Origin: an uncultured Gemmataceae bacterium
Lineage (GTDB): Bacteria; Planctomycetota; Planctomycetia; Gemmatales; Gemmataceae
Direction: 5' to 3'
DNA: 64,000 nucleotides
Assembly: GCA_937923405.1 (NCBI GenBank)
Contig: CALDUY010000020.1
Span: 320,777 to 384,776, forward strand
Below, piece after piece: positions 25,084 through 34,068 of this stretch (positions within the stretch are counted from its first letter, which is position 1; each line of letters opens with the position of its first letter). A model generated the notes under the pieces. It worked only from the letters and a program-made list of their open reading frames with translations. It was not told the DNA's origin and made no database searches. The position numbers and the translations under genes are program-made.

Positions 25084-26124
25084 TCACTCCGTGGGTCGCG
25101 TAAGTTCGACCAGGCGAGCGAGAGTAACGGCGGCTCGGCCCGAATCGATCGCTTCGGTAGCGCGTTCAACTCCATCCCGCAAGTCGCGTGCCATTCCCAC
25201 TACATACAGCGCGGCAGCAGCGTTTGCCAACACAATGTCGCGAGCTGGTCCCGATTCCCCAGCGAGCAACGCCTGAATGCAAGCTGCGCTTGCTGCTGCA
25301 CCGTCCACCTGCAAGGCCGACAACGGAGCCGGCGACAGTCCAAAGTCCTCTGAGGTCCATTCGTGCATGGTGATGTGTTGGCCGCGCACCTGACGAATCC
25401 ACGTCGGAGCTGACAGACTAATCTCATCCAATCCATCTTGGGAATGTACCAATAGGGCATGGTCGGTGCCCAGCTGAGCCAGAGCCTCGGCCATGCGATC
25501 GAGCCACTCGGCTCGTCCGACTCCGAGTAGTTGGAAGCGGGTCGCCGCTGGATTGACCAACGGCCCCAGACAGTTGAACATGGTCCGCACGCCAAGCCGT
25601 CGCCGCACCTCGCCGACGTGCCGCAGTGACGGGTGGTATAGCGGAGCCATGCAGAAGGCCAGGCCGATTTCTTCCAGACAGCGCGTCGCCACCTCCACTT
25701 CGGGACGGATGGTCACGCCGAGTTCGACTAGAACATCCGCACTACCGCTGGAACTAGAGATGCCTCGGTTGCCGTGCTTGACGACCTTGGCTCCGGCGGC
25801 GGCGACGACCAGCGCCGTCGCCGTACTAATGTTGAACGTGCCGGAACTGTCGCCTCCGGTGCCACAAGTGTCTAGAGCGTTCGCAGGCACGTTGGGCACG
25901 GTCTGGGCATGGCGACGAATTACCCGGGCGGCAGTGGCCAACTCCTCAGAGGTTTCCCCCTTCATGCGCAAAGCGACCAAGAGAGCCGTTGTCTCCGTCG
26001 GGCCGCATTCTCCCGTCAATAATCCTTCCATCATCTGGACCATTTGCTCCGTCGAGAGCGTCCGCCGTTCTAATAGCGTTTCCAGCGTGGGAACAAACCA
26101 GGTTGGTACAGGCTGCACAGACAT
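25084..26124 (-). CDS. trpD: Anthranilate phosphoribosyltransferase
   Basis: Transfers the phosphoribosyl group of PRPP to anthranilate in tryptophan synthesis. The 346-residue product has the usual length. Hallmarks are CGTGGD at 87-92 (PRPP/Mg site), NISTATALV (98-106), and KHGNRGISSSSGSAD at 116-130. No other trp gene is adjacent. A possible -35/-10 pair on the minus strand (TTGTCT, 17 nt, TATCGT, between about 26200 and 26170) precedes it. The nucleoside-hydrolase homologue follows 32 bp later. Confidence 0.93.
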   Translation of the reverse strand: MSVQPVPTWFVPTLETLLERRTLSTEQMVQMMEGLLTGECGPTETTALLVALRMKGETSEELATAARVIRRHAQTVPNVPANALDTCGTGGDSSGTFNISTATALVVAAAGAKVVKHGNRGISSSSGSADVLVELGVTIRPEVEVATRCLEEIGLAFCMAPLYHPSLRHVGEVRRRLGVRTMFNCLGPLVNPAATRFQLLGVGRAEWLDRMAEALAQLGTDHALLVHSQDGLDEISLSAPTWIRQVRGQHITMHEWTSEDFGLSPAPLSALQVDGAAASAACIQALLAGESGPARDIVLANAAAALYVVGMARDLRDGVERATEAIDSGRAAVTLARLVELTRPTE

Positions 26125-26249
26125 CCACCCTTTTCAAGACGGCTGATTCGACCGAGCTACTCCGCATGACGATACTCGAAAACTGCTCGGAAGACAAAAA
26201 ATCTCTTTTCCTCTATACAGACGTCTAATATACTTTCTTACATGCTGAA

Positions 26250-26265
26250 CGGGCGACAGTGCCCG
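26250..26265. promoter_or_regulatory. Short inverted repeat between trpD and lexA
   Basis: CGGGC (26250-26254) and GCCCG (26261-26265) flank GACAGT, 58 nt before the lexA start. An AT-rich stretch with TATACT (26229-26234) lies just upstream. It could be an operator for LexA itself, but it matches neither the E. coli nor the Bacillus SOS box, so this is weak. Confidence 0.25.
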
Positions 26266-26322
26266 AATCTCGGAAGAACGAAATAATTTGGTTTTACCTG
26301 ATTTTTTAAAAAGGGGTGAATC

Positions 26323-26940
26323 GTGGCCAACACCAACTCACTGACCAGTCGTCAGAAGGAAATCTACGACTTCATCCGTTCCCGGATGGAATCACGAGGC
26401 TATCCACCTACAGTTCGCGAGATCGGCACAGCTTTCGACATCAAGTCGCCCAACGGGGTGATGTGTCATCTCAATGCCTTAGTCAAGAAAGGTCTGATCG
26501 AGCGTGAGGCACAGTCGGCTCGTGCGATCCAATTGGTCGGCTATCAAAATCGTCCGAGTCGCTCTGCCGAGCTGCCGATGCTCGGCTCCGTCGCCGCCGG
26601 TCAGCCGATCGCCGCCGTTGAGTCCGATGAACGCTTGAACTTTGCCGATCTGTTTTGTGGCCCTAATCACTTCGCCCTGAAGGTTCGCGGCCAATCGATG
26701 ATCGAAGACCACATCGCCGACGGGGATTATGTAGTCATCCGCCAGCAGGAAAATGCCGAAAATGGTGAGCGGGTCGTGGCCATGGTCGATGGCGAAGTGA
26801 CCCTCAAGCGGTTCTATCAGCAGGATGGACAGATCGTCTTGCACCCGTGCAACGACACCATGTCGCCTATTGTCGTCCATCCTGAATCGGATACGCGCGT
26901 CTTGGGGGTTCTCGTCGGAGTGCTACGCAAGGTCAAGTGA
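26323..26940 (+). CDS. lexA: LexA SOS repressor / self-cleaving S24 protease
   Basis: Represses DNA-damage genes and is inactivated by RecA-stimulated self-cleavage. The 205-residue product has an N-terminal winged helix-turn-helix (PPTVREIG...SPNGVMCHLNALVKKG, about 28-57), the Ala92-Gly93 cleavage site, Ser125 (GQSMIEDH) and Lys162 (EVTLKRF). The start is the GTG at 26323 behind AAAAAGGGG. It is divergent from trpD, and its 3' end overlaps the convergent arginase-like gene by 8 bp. No familiar SOS box was found upstream. Confidence 0.93.
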   Translation: MANTNSLTSRQKEIYDFIRSRMESRGYPPTVREIGTAFDIKSPNGVMCHLNALVKKGLIEREAQSARAIQLVGYQNRPSRSAELPMLGSVAAGQPIAAVESDERLNFADLFCGPNHFALKVRGQSMIEDHIADGDYVVIRQQENAENGERVVAMVDGEVTLKRFYQQDGQIVLHPCNDTMSPIVVHPESDTRVLGVLVGVLRKVK

Positions 26941-27853
26941 CCGGCAGTGTTTGCCGACGTAGGCGCGGTTGATGCAGCAGCTCGATCAGTTTCAGGTTGA
27001 GTTGCTCGTTGAGTTGTTGTGCACCGAACGTATCAAGGCGTTGTCGAGGATGCTCGATCCAGTGCAGGACTCGGCGGAGCAAGCCGTTTGTTCGCACCGG
27101 CGACCAGTCGCCGACCACGTCCATCCCGAGTAGCTGGCCACTGAACGAAGTGATAACCTCGAGCAGCTGCGTCAGTTCGTTTTTGGTCAGATGACCCGAA
27201 TCCCAGTTGACAGCGGCATCCTCAGCCCGAAGCACATCGCGATCAACAGTGACGTAGAGCGGCTGATCGGCCAGTTCGGCGAGACGTATCTTCAGCAGGG
27301 CGAGGAGGTGTCCTGGATGGAAGGACTGTTGACCAGGAAGGCGTAGCGGTTGGTGGTGGATCTGTGCCCAACGGCCGCGAGTGAATCGTCGCCGAGCCGG
27401 GATTACGACAATTTTTCCCTCTAATAGCTCTGACCAGGGAGCCAGCCAGTGAAAGCCATTGTCGAAGTCGACGTCGCCGCCGAGGTGAACGATTCGACGG
27501 ACAAGCGGGAGTCGGGCAGCGTGAGCTAGCCAGGTGCCACAGTGCAAGAGCGGCACTCCTCGCATCCAGTCGGGGTGGTTGTCGATCACCACTAGGTTGA
27601 ACGGTATGGTGAGACGGCGCAGCAGGGCTAGGCTAAGATGGTGAAAATCGCCCGAGCCAAGAAACGTGATACTAGGTCGTGTCGACATTAGTTGTCGATC
27701 CAGATGAGTCTCGAACTGAGTGAACGCTCGCCAGCTACAGGCGAGGCGAAGTCGCGGTCCCCAGTCGCGCAGCGGAATGATCTGAACTGCCCGGGTGCGC
27801 AAGGCTGGCTGCTCGGCGACACTGCCATCCAGATCAAGGATGCGAACGTTCAT
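26933..27853 (-). CDS. Arginase/ureohydrolase-like protein
   Basis: The 306-residue product is arginase-like: GSGDFHHLS near residue 70, VVIDNHPDWM near 90 (in the place of the DAHxD metal motif) and VTVDRDVLRAEDA near 200 (in the place of SxDxDxxDP). The metal-binding set is therefore only partly canonical, and neither arginase nor agmatinase activity can be assumed. The ATG at 27853 is preferred because the longer frame would overlap the upstream gene by 119 bp. AAAGGAG is 13 nt upstream. It lies 28 bp after the YkgJ-like gene and is probably in its operon. Confidence 0.6.
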   Translation of the reverse strand: MNVRILDLDGSVAEQPALRTRAVQIIPLRDWGPRLRLACSWRAFTQFETHLDRQLMSTRPSITFLGSGDFHHLSLALLRRLTIPFNLVVIDNHPDWMRGVPLLHCGTWLAHAARLPLVRRIVHLGGDVDFDNGFHWLAPWSELLEGKIVVIPARRRFTRGRWAQIHHQPLRLPGQQSFHPGHLLALLKIRLAELADQPLYVTVDRDVLRAEDAAVNWDSGHLTKNELTQLLEVITSFSGQLLGMDVVGDWSPVRTNGLLRRVLHWIEHPRQRLDTFGAQQLNEQLNLKLIELLHQPRLRRQTLPVT

Positions 27854-27881
27854 GTCGCGCGTGGAACTCCTTTTGAGGTCG

Positions 27882-29141
27882 TTATCGACTGTACCAGGCG
27901 ATGAGGCGAGCCAGTTGCCCCGTTCGAGCCAGGATGCGGAAGCTGAGCCGTTGCCGCACGCTGGCCAGCACTCGATTGAAGCCGACGTGATCGTCGACAA
28001 TCACGATGGCCTGAGTGATCGCCTCCGCCGGGGGACGATCGCGGTACATCCGCGCTATCCAGCGGATGATGGGCAAGGTGACGGAGAGACTTTCCAACCC
28101 TTCCCAAAACGGCAGGCCGAACGCGACAAATTGTAACGAGCCGATCTTGATCGTGTAATAGCGATCCAACACGGACTCGGCGTCAGCGGGCAACGGGCCG
28201 GTTGGCTCTTCCAGAGACTCGAAGTCGATCTGGGGAATCTTGCCATGCAGTTGGGGAACCCGGCCACGCCCCAGCGTAAAGCGATAAGCCGCTCCCAGTA
28301 GCGCCAGTCGACCGCGCGAGGCAATGCCTCGATTTGGGCCGTGATCCTTGCGCGTGAACAACGCTGTCGCCTGACGAAAGAGAATCCGTCCGATCCAGCC
28401 GGGCGCGGGCACCTGCTGCGGCAAGGCGGGCACTTCCTGCTCAGCGGCGGCGAGCAACAACTCGACCAATTCGCTCAAGCGTTTGCCCTGAATTTTGTCC
28501 AATTTCGCCTGCCGCATCTGTTCGGCCAGATACAGGCACTTGCGCATCCGTCGTTCGACCGGCTCCTTCTGGCTGTGGATGACGCCAACCAAAGCGTCCA
28601 CCAACCGCAGTGTGTCGGGCCAGTCGAGTTGTTGCCAGCGATCCAAACGCGGCGGCGTGGTCAGCGCACCGTCCTGTCGTGGACTGAGCTTCTCACGCTG
28701 AGCCAACTGCTCGGCGAACAGCAGCAGGTCGGCTTGATGCTCAGGCAAAGCCCGGCCCTTATTGGCCGCCGCCGATGGACAGGCGAAACGCAGCCCAACG
28801 CGCCAGTGATCGCCGGTCGGCACCAGCACGAAGGGGAACAAGCGGCACGGCAGTGGTTTGGTTTCGTAGCCGAACCGTTCGTGGATGCGACAGCGTCCCT
28901 CGCGACTGAGAAAGACGCAGCCGCCGTCATCCCGATGGTTCAGCTGCACCATGCGCCGCCAGGGCGGTCCCTGATATTGGAACGGCGCGCGGCCCTCGAG
29001 TTCTTCGCGAGTCCAGCCTTGCTGTCGGATGCGTTGCACTTCTTCCTCGGACAGCGTGACGCGGTACTCGTGACAACAGGTGCCCGTGACGTGGCAGTCC
29101 CAGTTCTGCACGACCGGCAGCGTTCGCAGCGGTAGCGGCAT
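27882..29141 (-). CDS. YkgJ-type cysteine-cluster protein
   Basis: The 419-residue product has the N-terminal cysteine cluster of the YkgJ / FliB-like family: CHVTGTCCHEYRV (residues 16-28), then GGCVFLSREGRCRIHERFG and LPCRLFPF (about 73-105). These cysteines probably bind a metal or Fe-S cluster. The rest is helical, with no known domain. Relatives are annotated as putative zinc/iron chelators or flagellin lysine-N-methylase-like, so the function is open. It precedes the arginase-like gene by 28 bp and follows the MFS gene on the same strand, which suggests a three-gene unit. Confidence 0.65.
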   Translation of the reverse strand: MPLPLRTLPVVQNWDCHVTGTCCHEYRVTLSEEEVQRIRQQGWTREELEGRAPFQYQGPPWRRMVQLNHRDDGGCVFLSREGRCRIHERFGYETKPLPCRLFPFVLVPTGDHWRVGLRFACPSAAANKGRALPEHQADLLLFAEQLAQREKLSPRQDGALTTPPRLDRWQQLDWPDTLRLVDALVGVIHSQKEPVERRMRKCLYLAEQMRQAKLDKIQGKRLSELVELLLAAAEQEVPALPQQVPAPGWIGRILFRQATALFTRKDHGPNRGIASRGRLALLGAAYRFTLGRGRVPQLHGKIPQIDFESLEEPTGPLPADAESVLDRYYTIKIGSLQFVAFGLPFWEGLESLSVTLPIIRWIARMYRDRPPAEAITQAIVIVDDHVGFNRVLASVRQRLSFRILARTGQLARLIAWYSR

Positions 29142-29177
29142 GATTCTCTCTTCTTATCGAGGGCCTCTGCCATTATA

Positions 29178-30374
29178 TCACGCCGCTCGACGCATCGACT
29201 CCAAGCGGCTGTGTAACCGCAGCGACAGTGGAGGCGACAGCGGAGCGCGCCACCAGCGATCGGCCAGCAATACCATCAGGATAGCAAGCCCTCCGGCTAC
29301 GAACTGAGCGCGGATTCCGAACAGATCGATCAACAGGCCAATCACCAGCGGTCCAGAGAGACTACCCAGACAATTACTCGTCAGATACCAAGCATTGGCG
29401 CGAGCCATCGAATCCGTCGGCACCCGCTCGCCCAGGAACGACAGGCCCAAAGGATACAGTGCCCCGCAGCAGGCTCCGAGAACAAAGAGCATACCGCCCA
29501 GCAGGTACATCGAGTGCAAAAAGGGGGTCAGAGCCAATCCGGTGAGCAAGAGTATATGACAGAGTAAAAGGATCTTTTGTCGACCTAATCGATCCGCTAG
29601 CCAAGCCAAGGGTAGCTGGGCCACCACCACGCCGGCGAACAACGCTCCTAGCAGTAGACTGATCCCGCCCTCCTGATACCCCAACGTCAGCAGGTACAGT
29701 GACAAAAAGGTCAACGTGCCGCCTTCGAGAAACCCCTGGGCCCAGGCCGTCCCAAGGCTCAACACCTCGTTGCGCCAGGGAAAGGCTTGAGAATGCGACG
29801 ACTCCTCGGCTTGGAGGGAACCCGGCATGGGCCGCCAGGCCAGCGGAATCGCCAGTATCGTGACCAAGCCGCCCAGGGTGAATGTCAACTTCGGCCACGC
29901 CGCCGAACTGGCCAGCCCGACGACCGATCCCAACCCGATGCCCAGGGCCACGCAGAAAGCATAGAAGCCGAAGTCCCGCGCCCGATGCTCACGGAGAGCA
30001 TTGTGATTGACCAGCGTCTCCATCGGAATGAGACTGAGCGACGTGCCCACGCCGCACAACCACCGTAGGCCATGCCAAGCAAGCTCGCTGGACACCAGCG
30101 GAAAACAAGCGATGCCCACAGCGTCGAGCAGCATACCAACACCGACACACAGACGATTGGCTCGTCCCATGAGCAGCGGGACGAACGGAGCTGAGAGGAC
30201 CACGCCCAGGTAGTAGCAAGCAGTGTTCAGTCCAATGGCCCAGCCCGAGCAACCAGCAGCCTGCAGCCACAACGAGGCCAACGGCGTACTTAAGCCGAAA
30301 CTGAACGCCCAGCCCAAACTAGCCAGACTGATGCAGAGAAGCGCGTGGTTGCGCGGTTTGCCTCCTACCAGCAT
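29178..30374 (-). CDS. Major facilitator superfamily transporter
   Basis: The 398-residue inner-membrane protein has about 12 predicted helices in two halves. Its central cytoplasmic loop is near residues 185-205. The MFS loop-2/3-type motif appears in the second half as LAWLADRLGRQKILL (about 258-272). It resembles sugar- or drug-efflux MFS members, but the substrate cannot be read from the sequence. It is followed 36 bp later by the YkgJ-like gene. Confidence 0.8.
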   Translation of the reverse strand: MLVGGKPRNHALLCISLASLGWAFSFGLSTPLASLWLQAAGCSGWAIGLNTACYYLGVVLSAPFVPLLMGRANRLCVGVGMLLDAVGIACFPLVSSELAWHGLRWLCGVGTSLSLIPMETLVNHNALREHRARDFGFYAFCVALGIGLGSVVGLASSAAWPKLTFTLGGLVTILAIPLAWRPMPGSLQAEESSHSQAFPWRNEVLSLGTAWAQGFLEGGTLTFLSLYLLTLGYQEGGISLLLGALFAGVVVAQLPLAWLADRLGRQKILLLCHILLLTGLALTPFLHSMYLLGGMLFVLGACCGALYPLGLSFLGERVPTDSMARANAWYLTSNCLGSLSGPLVIGLLIDLFGIRAQFVAGGLAILMVLLADRWWRAPLSPPLSLRLHSRLESMRRAA

Positions 30375-30483
30375 TGCCTCTCTCCGCGAGAACGCCGTTG
30401 TGCCATCGCGGGCAGATGGCGGCTCGATCTTGATTTAGATCGACCACAAGAGGCGCGAATCTTTGGCAGACTCGGCAACGTCG

Positions 30484-31242
30484 TCAGAATCCTTCATCGC
30501 GCAAACGACGGACAATGCTGGCATAGTGCGGCAAGCGGTCGTTTAGATGGGCTGGCACGCCGGGACGCGGCCAATTAATCAAGCTGACGTGATCGCCCTC
30601 CCAGATGTCGCAACTCTCGCCCCATGTCGCTGACTTGATGGAAACGATACCGTCGTGTGGCCCCTCGGCTTTCTCAACAATCGGTCCCGACAGGTGCCAC
30701 GACGGGTTGAATCGCGTCGGGGTGTAGTGTCCAGCGATCGAATAGTACCGCACCTTGGGGGAGTTCGGCGTCCGTTCGTTGAACTCCTTGCAGCGTTCGA
30801 CCGTGAGATCATCAAAGGCCTGGCGTGGTAATTGCAAAAAGTCAAACATCGGGGCCACTAGCCGCACCAAGCTGTGCTTGGCCCAGTCAGCGAACGGGCT
30901 GCCCCGATGCGGGGTGCCCAACGTGGTCAGACTGAGAACCGCGTCGTCCATACCCAACCGAGAGATCATGTAGCGGGAGTCCAGCCCCCCCATGCTATGG
31001 GCGAGTAGGTGGACCGGCTCGCCGGGATAGCGCCGTTGCAGATACTGCTTCAGTTGCTCGGCGCGCGAGGCTATCCCGCGCGTCGGACTGAGCCAGGCCG
31101 CGTCAACTCGATTGCCGGACGCCTCCAGCGCTTCGGGAATGCGATTAAAATAATCAAATTTCCACGCGCCCAGTTTCACCCGAGCGAAGCCAAACAATCC
31201 GTGAACCAGCACGATTGGCGCGCGTAATTTGGGAATGTTCAT
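30484..31242 (-). CDS. Alpha/beta-hydrolase, triacylglycerol lipase-like
   Basis: The 252-residue product has the lipase oxyanion segment IVLVHGLFGF (10-19), nucleophile Ser83 in AHSMGG, Asp197 in GPHDGIVS and His218 in GDHVSLI, a complete catalytic triad. No signal peptide is visible, so it may be cytoplasmic. The family includes lipase class 2 and PGAP1-like esterases, so the substrate is uncertain. The gene is divergent from the dehydrogenase at 31395. Confidence 0.85.
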   Translation of the reverse strand: MNIPKLRAPIVLVHGLFGFARVKLGAWKFDYFNRIPEALEASGNRVDAAWLSPTRGIASRAEQLKQYLQRRYPGEPVHLLAHSMGGLDSRYMISRLGMDDAVLSLTTLGTPHRGSPFADWAKHSLVRLVAPMFDFLQLPRQAFDDLTVERCKEFNERTPNSPKVRYYSIAGHYTPTRFNPSWHLSGPIVEKAEGPHDGIVSIKSATWGESCDIWEGDHVSLINWPRPGVPAHLNDRLPHYASIVRRLRDEGF

Positions 31243-31276
31243 GGGCGGCTACCTCCACGGAAAAACTCTACTGTTC

Positions 31277-31293
31277 CGTATATGAATTATACG
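31277..31293. promoter_or_regulatory. Inverted repeat CGTATA-N5-TATACG in a divergent promoter region
   Basis: CGTATA (31277-31282) and TATACG (31288-31293) are perfect inverted arms around TGAAT, within 152 bp between the lipase gene and the dehydrogenase gene. Its size and place suit an operator for a dimeric repressor. No regulator gene is adjacent. Confidence 0.35.
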
Positions 31294-31394
31294 TGAAGAA
31301 CGGCCTGCGCGCGTCCCAATTGGCCGGTTCCGCCACAGGATTCTACGATCAACTGCATCCCGGATTGCCTGCATCGCCCTGACGAGGAACAACG

Positions 31395-32306
31395 ATGACT
31401 CCAGACAAAGTACAACCGAGCAAGACGCGGATCGGCTGGATCGGCACCGGCGTGATGGGGCGCTGGATGTGTCAGCACGCTATGAATGCCGGCTACCAGG
31501 CGACGGTGTACAACCGCTCGCGCGACAAGGCGCAACCGTTGCTCGATCTAGGCGCGACCTTTGCCGACTCGCCGCGCCAGGTCGCCGAGCAGGCCGACGT
31601 GATTTTCGCCATCGTCGGCTTTCCCCGTGACGTGCGCGAAGTCTTTCTGGGAGAACACGGAGCGCTGGCGGGCTGCAAGGCCGGTAACGTCCTCGTGGAC
31701 ATGACCACTAGTGAACCGTCGTTGGCCCGAGAAATCTACGACGCGGCCAAGAGCAAGGAGGTCCACAGCGTCGATGCCCCCGTCTCGGGCGGCGATGTAG
31801 GGGCCAAAAATGCCACTTTGTCGATCATGATTGGCGGTGATGCCGCTGTCGTCGAGGCGATTCGGCCCTTGTTCGAGACGATGGGTAAGACGATTATTCA
31901 TCAGGGCGGACCCGGCGCAGGCCAGCATACCAAGATGGTCAATCAGATTCTCATCTCCTCGACGATGATCGCCGTCTGTGAGGCGCTGCTGTACGGCTAC
32001 AAGTGTGGGCTGGATCTAGAGACTGTGTTCAAGTCTGTTTCAGTCGGAGCAGCGGGCAGCAAGGCGTTGGAAGTGCTCGGCCCGCGCATGCTCAAGCGCG
32101 ACTTCGAGCCGGGCTTCTATGTCGAACACTTCATCAAGGACATGGGCATTGCGTTGGCCGAGGCGGAGAAGATGAACCTGTGCCTGCCTGGGCTAGGCTT
32201 GGCCAAGCAGCTCTACGAGAGTGTCCGCGCTCAAGGCTACGGCCGCAAGGGTACCCAAGCTCTGCTGTTGGCTCTGGAGGCGATGAGCGGCATCAAACGC
32301 CCCTAA
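31395..32306 (+). CDS. NAD(P)-dependent beta-hydroxyacid dehydrogenase (3-hydroxyisobutyrate dehydrogenase family)
   Basis: The 303-residue product has the Rossmann motif IGTGVMG (16-22), the substrate motif [11 protein letters not shown] (127-137) and catalytic Lys180 in [11 protein letters not shown], as in HIBADH, GarR and GLYR1-like enzymes. It reduces or oxidises a small beta-hydroxyacid; which one (hydroxyisobutyrate, tartronate semialdehyde, succinic semialdehyde) cannot be told. GAGGAA lies 6 nt before the ATG. It is followed 77 bp later by ilvD, compatible with a branched-chain amino-acid link. Confidence 0.88.
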   Translation: MTPDKVQPSKTRIGWIGTGVMGRWMCQHAMNAGYQATVYNRSRDKAQPLLDLGATFADSPRQVAEQADVIFAIVGFPRDVREVFLGEHGALAGCKAGNVLVDMTTSEPSLAREIYDAAKSKEVHSVDAPVSGGDVGAKNATLSIMIGGDAAVVEAIRPLFETMGKTIIHQGGPGAGQHTKMVNQILISSTMIAVCEALLYGYKCGLDLETVFKSVSVGAAGSKALEVLGPRMLKRDFEPGFYVEHFIKDMGIALAEAEKMNLCLPGLGLAKQLYESVRAQGYGRKGTQALLLALEAMSGIKRP

Positions 32307-32383
32307 GCCGGCGTGTTGTCTCCGCTGCGGTCGACTCCTACACTAGCGCTTCCGCAGTGTGTTCTCTCCCGGAGTGTCGCGTC

Positions 32384-34060
32384 ATGTCCTCGAAACGATC
32401 CAGTTTGCTCACCACCGAAGGCCCTAGTCGCGCGCCCAATCGGGCGATGTTGCGCGGCGTTGGGTTTCATGACGACGATTTCACCCGTCCCATGATCGGG
32501 GTGGCCAATCTGTACAGCGACATCACACCCTGTAACGCTCATCTCGATCGGCTAGTGATCAAAGCGCGTGAGGGCATTCGCACAGCCGGCGGTGTGCCCC
32601 AGGTGTTCGGTGCCCCCACTGCCTCGGACGGCATCATGATGGGCCATCAGGGCATGCGCTACAGTCTCGTGTCCCGCGAGGTCATCGCCGACTCCCTCGA
32701 AGTCGTCGCTGCTGGCATGAACCAAGATGGTTTGCTGGCGGTCGGCGGCTGCGACAAGAACATGCCCGGTTGCGTCATGGCTATGGCCCGCCTCAACATT
32801 CCGTCGATCTTTGTCTATGGCGGAAGCATTCTGCCTGGCATCGGTCCGGATGGCAAGGACATCGACATCGTCTCGATCTTCGAGGCCGTTGGGCGTTATC
32901 AAGCCGGATCGCTCGATGAGAAAGGCGTCAAAGCCATCGAATGTGAGGCCTGTCCCGGAGCAGGGTCGTGCGGTGGCATGTACACCGCCAACACCATGTC
33001 CAGCGCCATCGAAGCAATGGGCATGTCGCTGCCCTACGACGCCAGTCTGCCGGCAGTCACTGCCGCCAAGGAGCGCGAAACCTTCCTGGCAGGCAAAGCC
33101 TTGGTTGCTTTGATCGAGAAAAACATTCGACCGCGCGACATCATCACGCGAAAGTCGCTGGAGAACGCCTACACCTTGGTGCTGGCTCTGGGCGGATCGA
33201 CCAACGCTGTACTGCATCTGATGGCCATTGCTCGGGAGGCCGAGGTTCCCTGGACCCTCGCCGATTTCGACCGCCTCAATGCCAAGGTGCCCCATCTGGG
33301 CGATCTGAAGCCTGGTGGACGGTTTGTCATGAACGACCTGCATCGAGTCGGCGGTACGCCCGCGGTGCTGCGCGCTCTGCTCGATGCCGGTCTGCTGCAC
33401 GGCGACTGTCTCACCGTCACGGGACGTACTCTCGCCGAGAATCTCCAGAACATCGACAGTGTTTACCAGCGGCCTCAAGAGGTGATTCGGCCCTTCGACA
33501 AGCCGATGCATCCGACCGGCCATTTGGTGATCCTGAGCGGCAATCTGGCTCCCGAAGGCGCGGTGTGCAAGGTGGCTGGGCTGAAGACGCGCAAGATCAC
33601 GGGACCAGCTCGGGTCTTCGACGGCGAAGAAGCCTGCTTCGCCGCCATTCAAGCCCGGAAGATTCAGCCTGGCGACGTGGTCGTGATCCGCGGCGAAGGG
33701 CCGGTCGGCGGACCGGGCATGCGCGAGATGCTCTCGGTCACCTCGGCCCTGGTTGGTCAGGGGCTGGGCGAGAAAATCGGCCTGATCACCGATGGCCGTT
33801 TCTCTGGCGGCACGCATGGTTTGGTGGTCGGCCACGTCGCCCCAGAAGCGTGGGTTGGTGGACCGATCGCCCTGGTGCAGCAAGGCGATCTCATCACGAT
33901 CGACGGCGACGCCAAGAAGTTGACTTTAGAGATCGGCGAAGGAGAACTACAGCGGCGTCGAGCGGCCTGGCAGAAGCCTGCCTTGCGCGTGGAACGTGGC
34001 GTGCTGGCCAAGTATGCTCGTTCAGTCCGCAGTGCCTCCGAAGGCGCGATCACCAGCTGA
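32384..34060 (+). CDS. ilvD: Dihydroxy-acid dehydratase
   Basis: Third step of valine/isoleucine synthesis, dehydrating dihydroxy-acids with an Fe-S cluster. From the ATG at 32384 the product has 558 residues, the normal family length; the frame is open further upstream but only overlaps the dehydrogenase gene. Cluster ligands are Cys50 (ITPCNAH), Cys123 ([10 protein letters not shown]) and Cys195 ([14 protein letters not shown]), the three-Cys pattern of [2Fe-2S] enzymes. The stop codon lies inside the Shine-Dalgarno region of hisC. Confidence 0.95.
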   Translation: MSSKRSSLLTTEGPSRAPNRAMLRGVGFHDDDFTRPMIGVANLYSDITPCNAHLDRLVIKAREGIRTAGGVPQVFGAPTASDGIMMGHQGMRYSLVSREVIADSLEVVAAGMNQDGLLAVGGCDKNMPGCVMAMARLNIPSIFVYGGSILPGIGPDGKDIDIVSIFEAVGRYQAGSLDEKGVKAIECEACPGAGSCGGMYTANTMSSAIEAMGMSLPYDASLPAVTAAKERETFLAGKALVALIEKNIRPRDIITRKSLENAYTLVLALGGSTNAVLHLMAIAREAEVPWTLADFDRLNAKVPHLGDLKPGGRFVMNDLHRVGGTPAVLRALLDAGLLHGDCLTVTGRTLAENLQNIDSVYQRPQEVIRPFDKPMHPTGHLVILSGNLAPEGAVCKVAGLKTRKITGPARVFDGEEACFAAIQARKIQPGDVVVIRGEGPVGGPGMREMLSVTSALVGQGLGEKIGLITDGRFSGGTHGLVVGHVAPEAWVGGPIALVQQGDLITIDGDAKKLTLEIGEGELQRRRAAWQKPALRVERGVLAKYARSVRSASEGAITS

Positions 34061-34068
34061 GGTGCGAC

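Noticed and set aside
26125..26322. Canonical LexA operator upstream of lexA
   Set aside because: Neither CTG-N10-CAG nor GAAC-N4-GTTC is present; only a weak CGGGC-N6-GCCCG repeat is reported as a low-confidence feature.
32003..32383. Upstream extension of the ilvD frame
   Set aside because: It overlaps the dehydrogenase gene in another frame, and IlvD proteins begin at the chosen ATG.
32968..34068. Long upstream extension of the hisC frame (713 codons in total)
   Set aside because: It is the shadow of ilvD; its composition is Arg/His-rich, and HisC similarity begins only at 34069.
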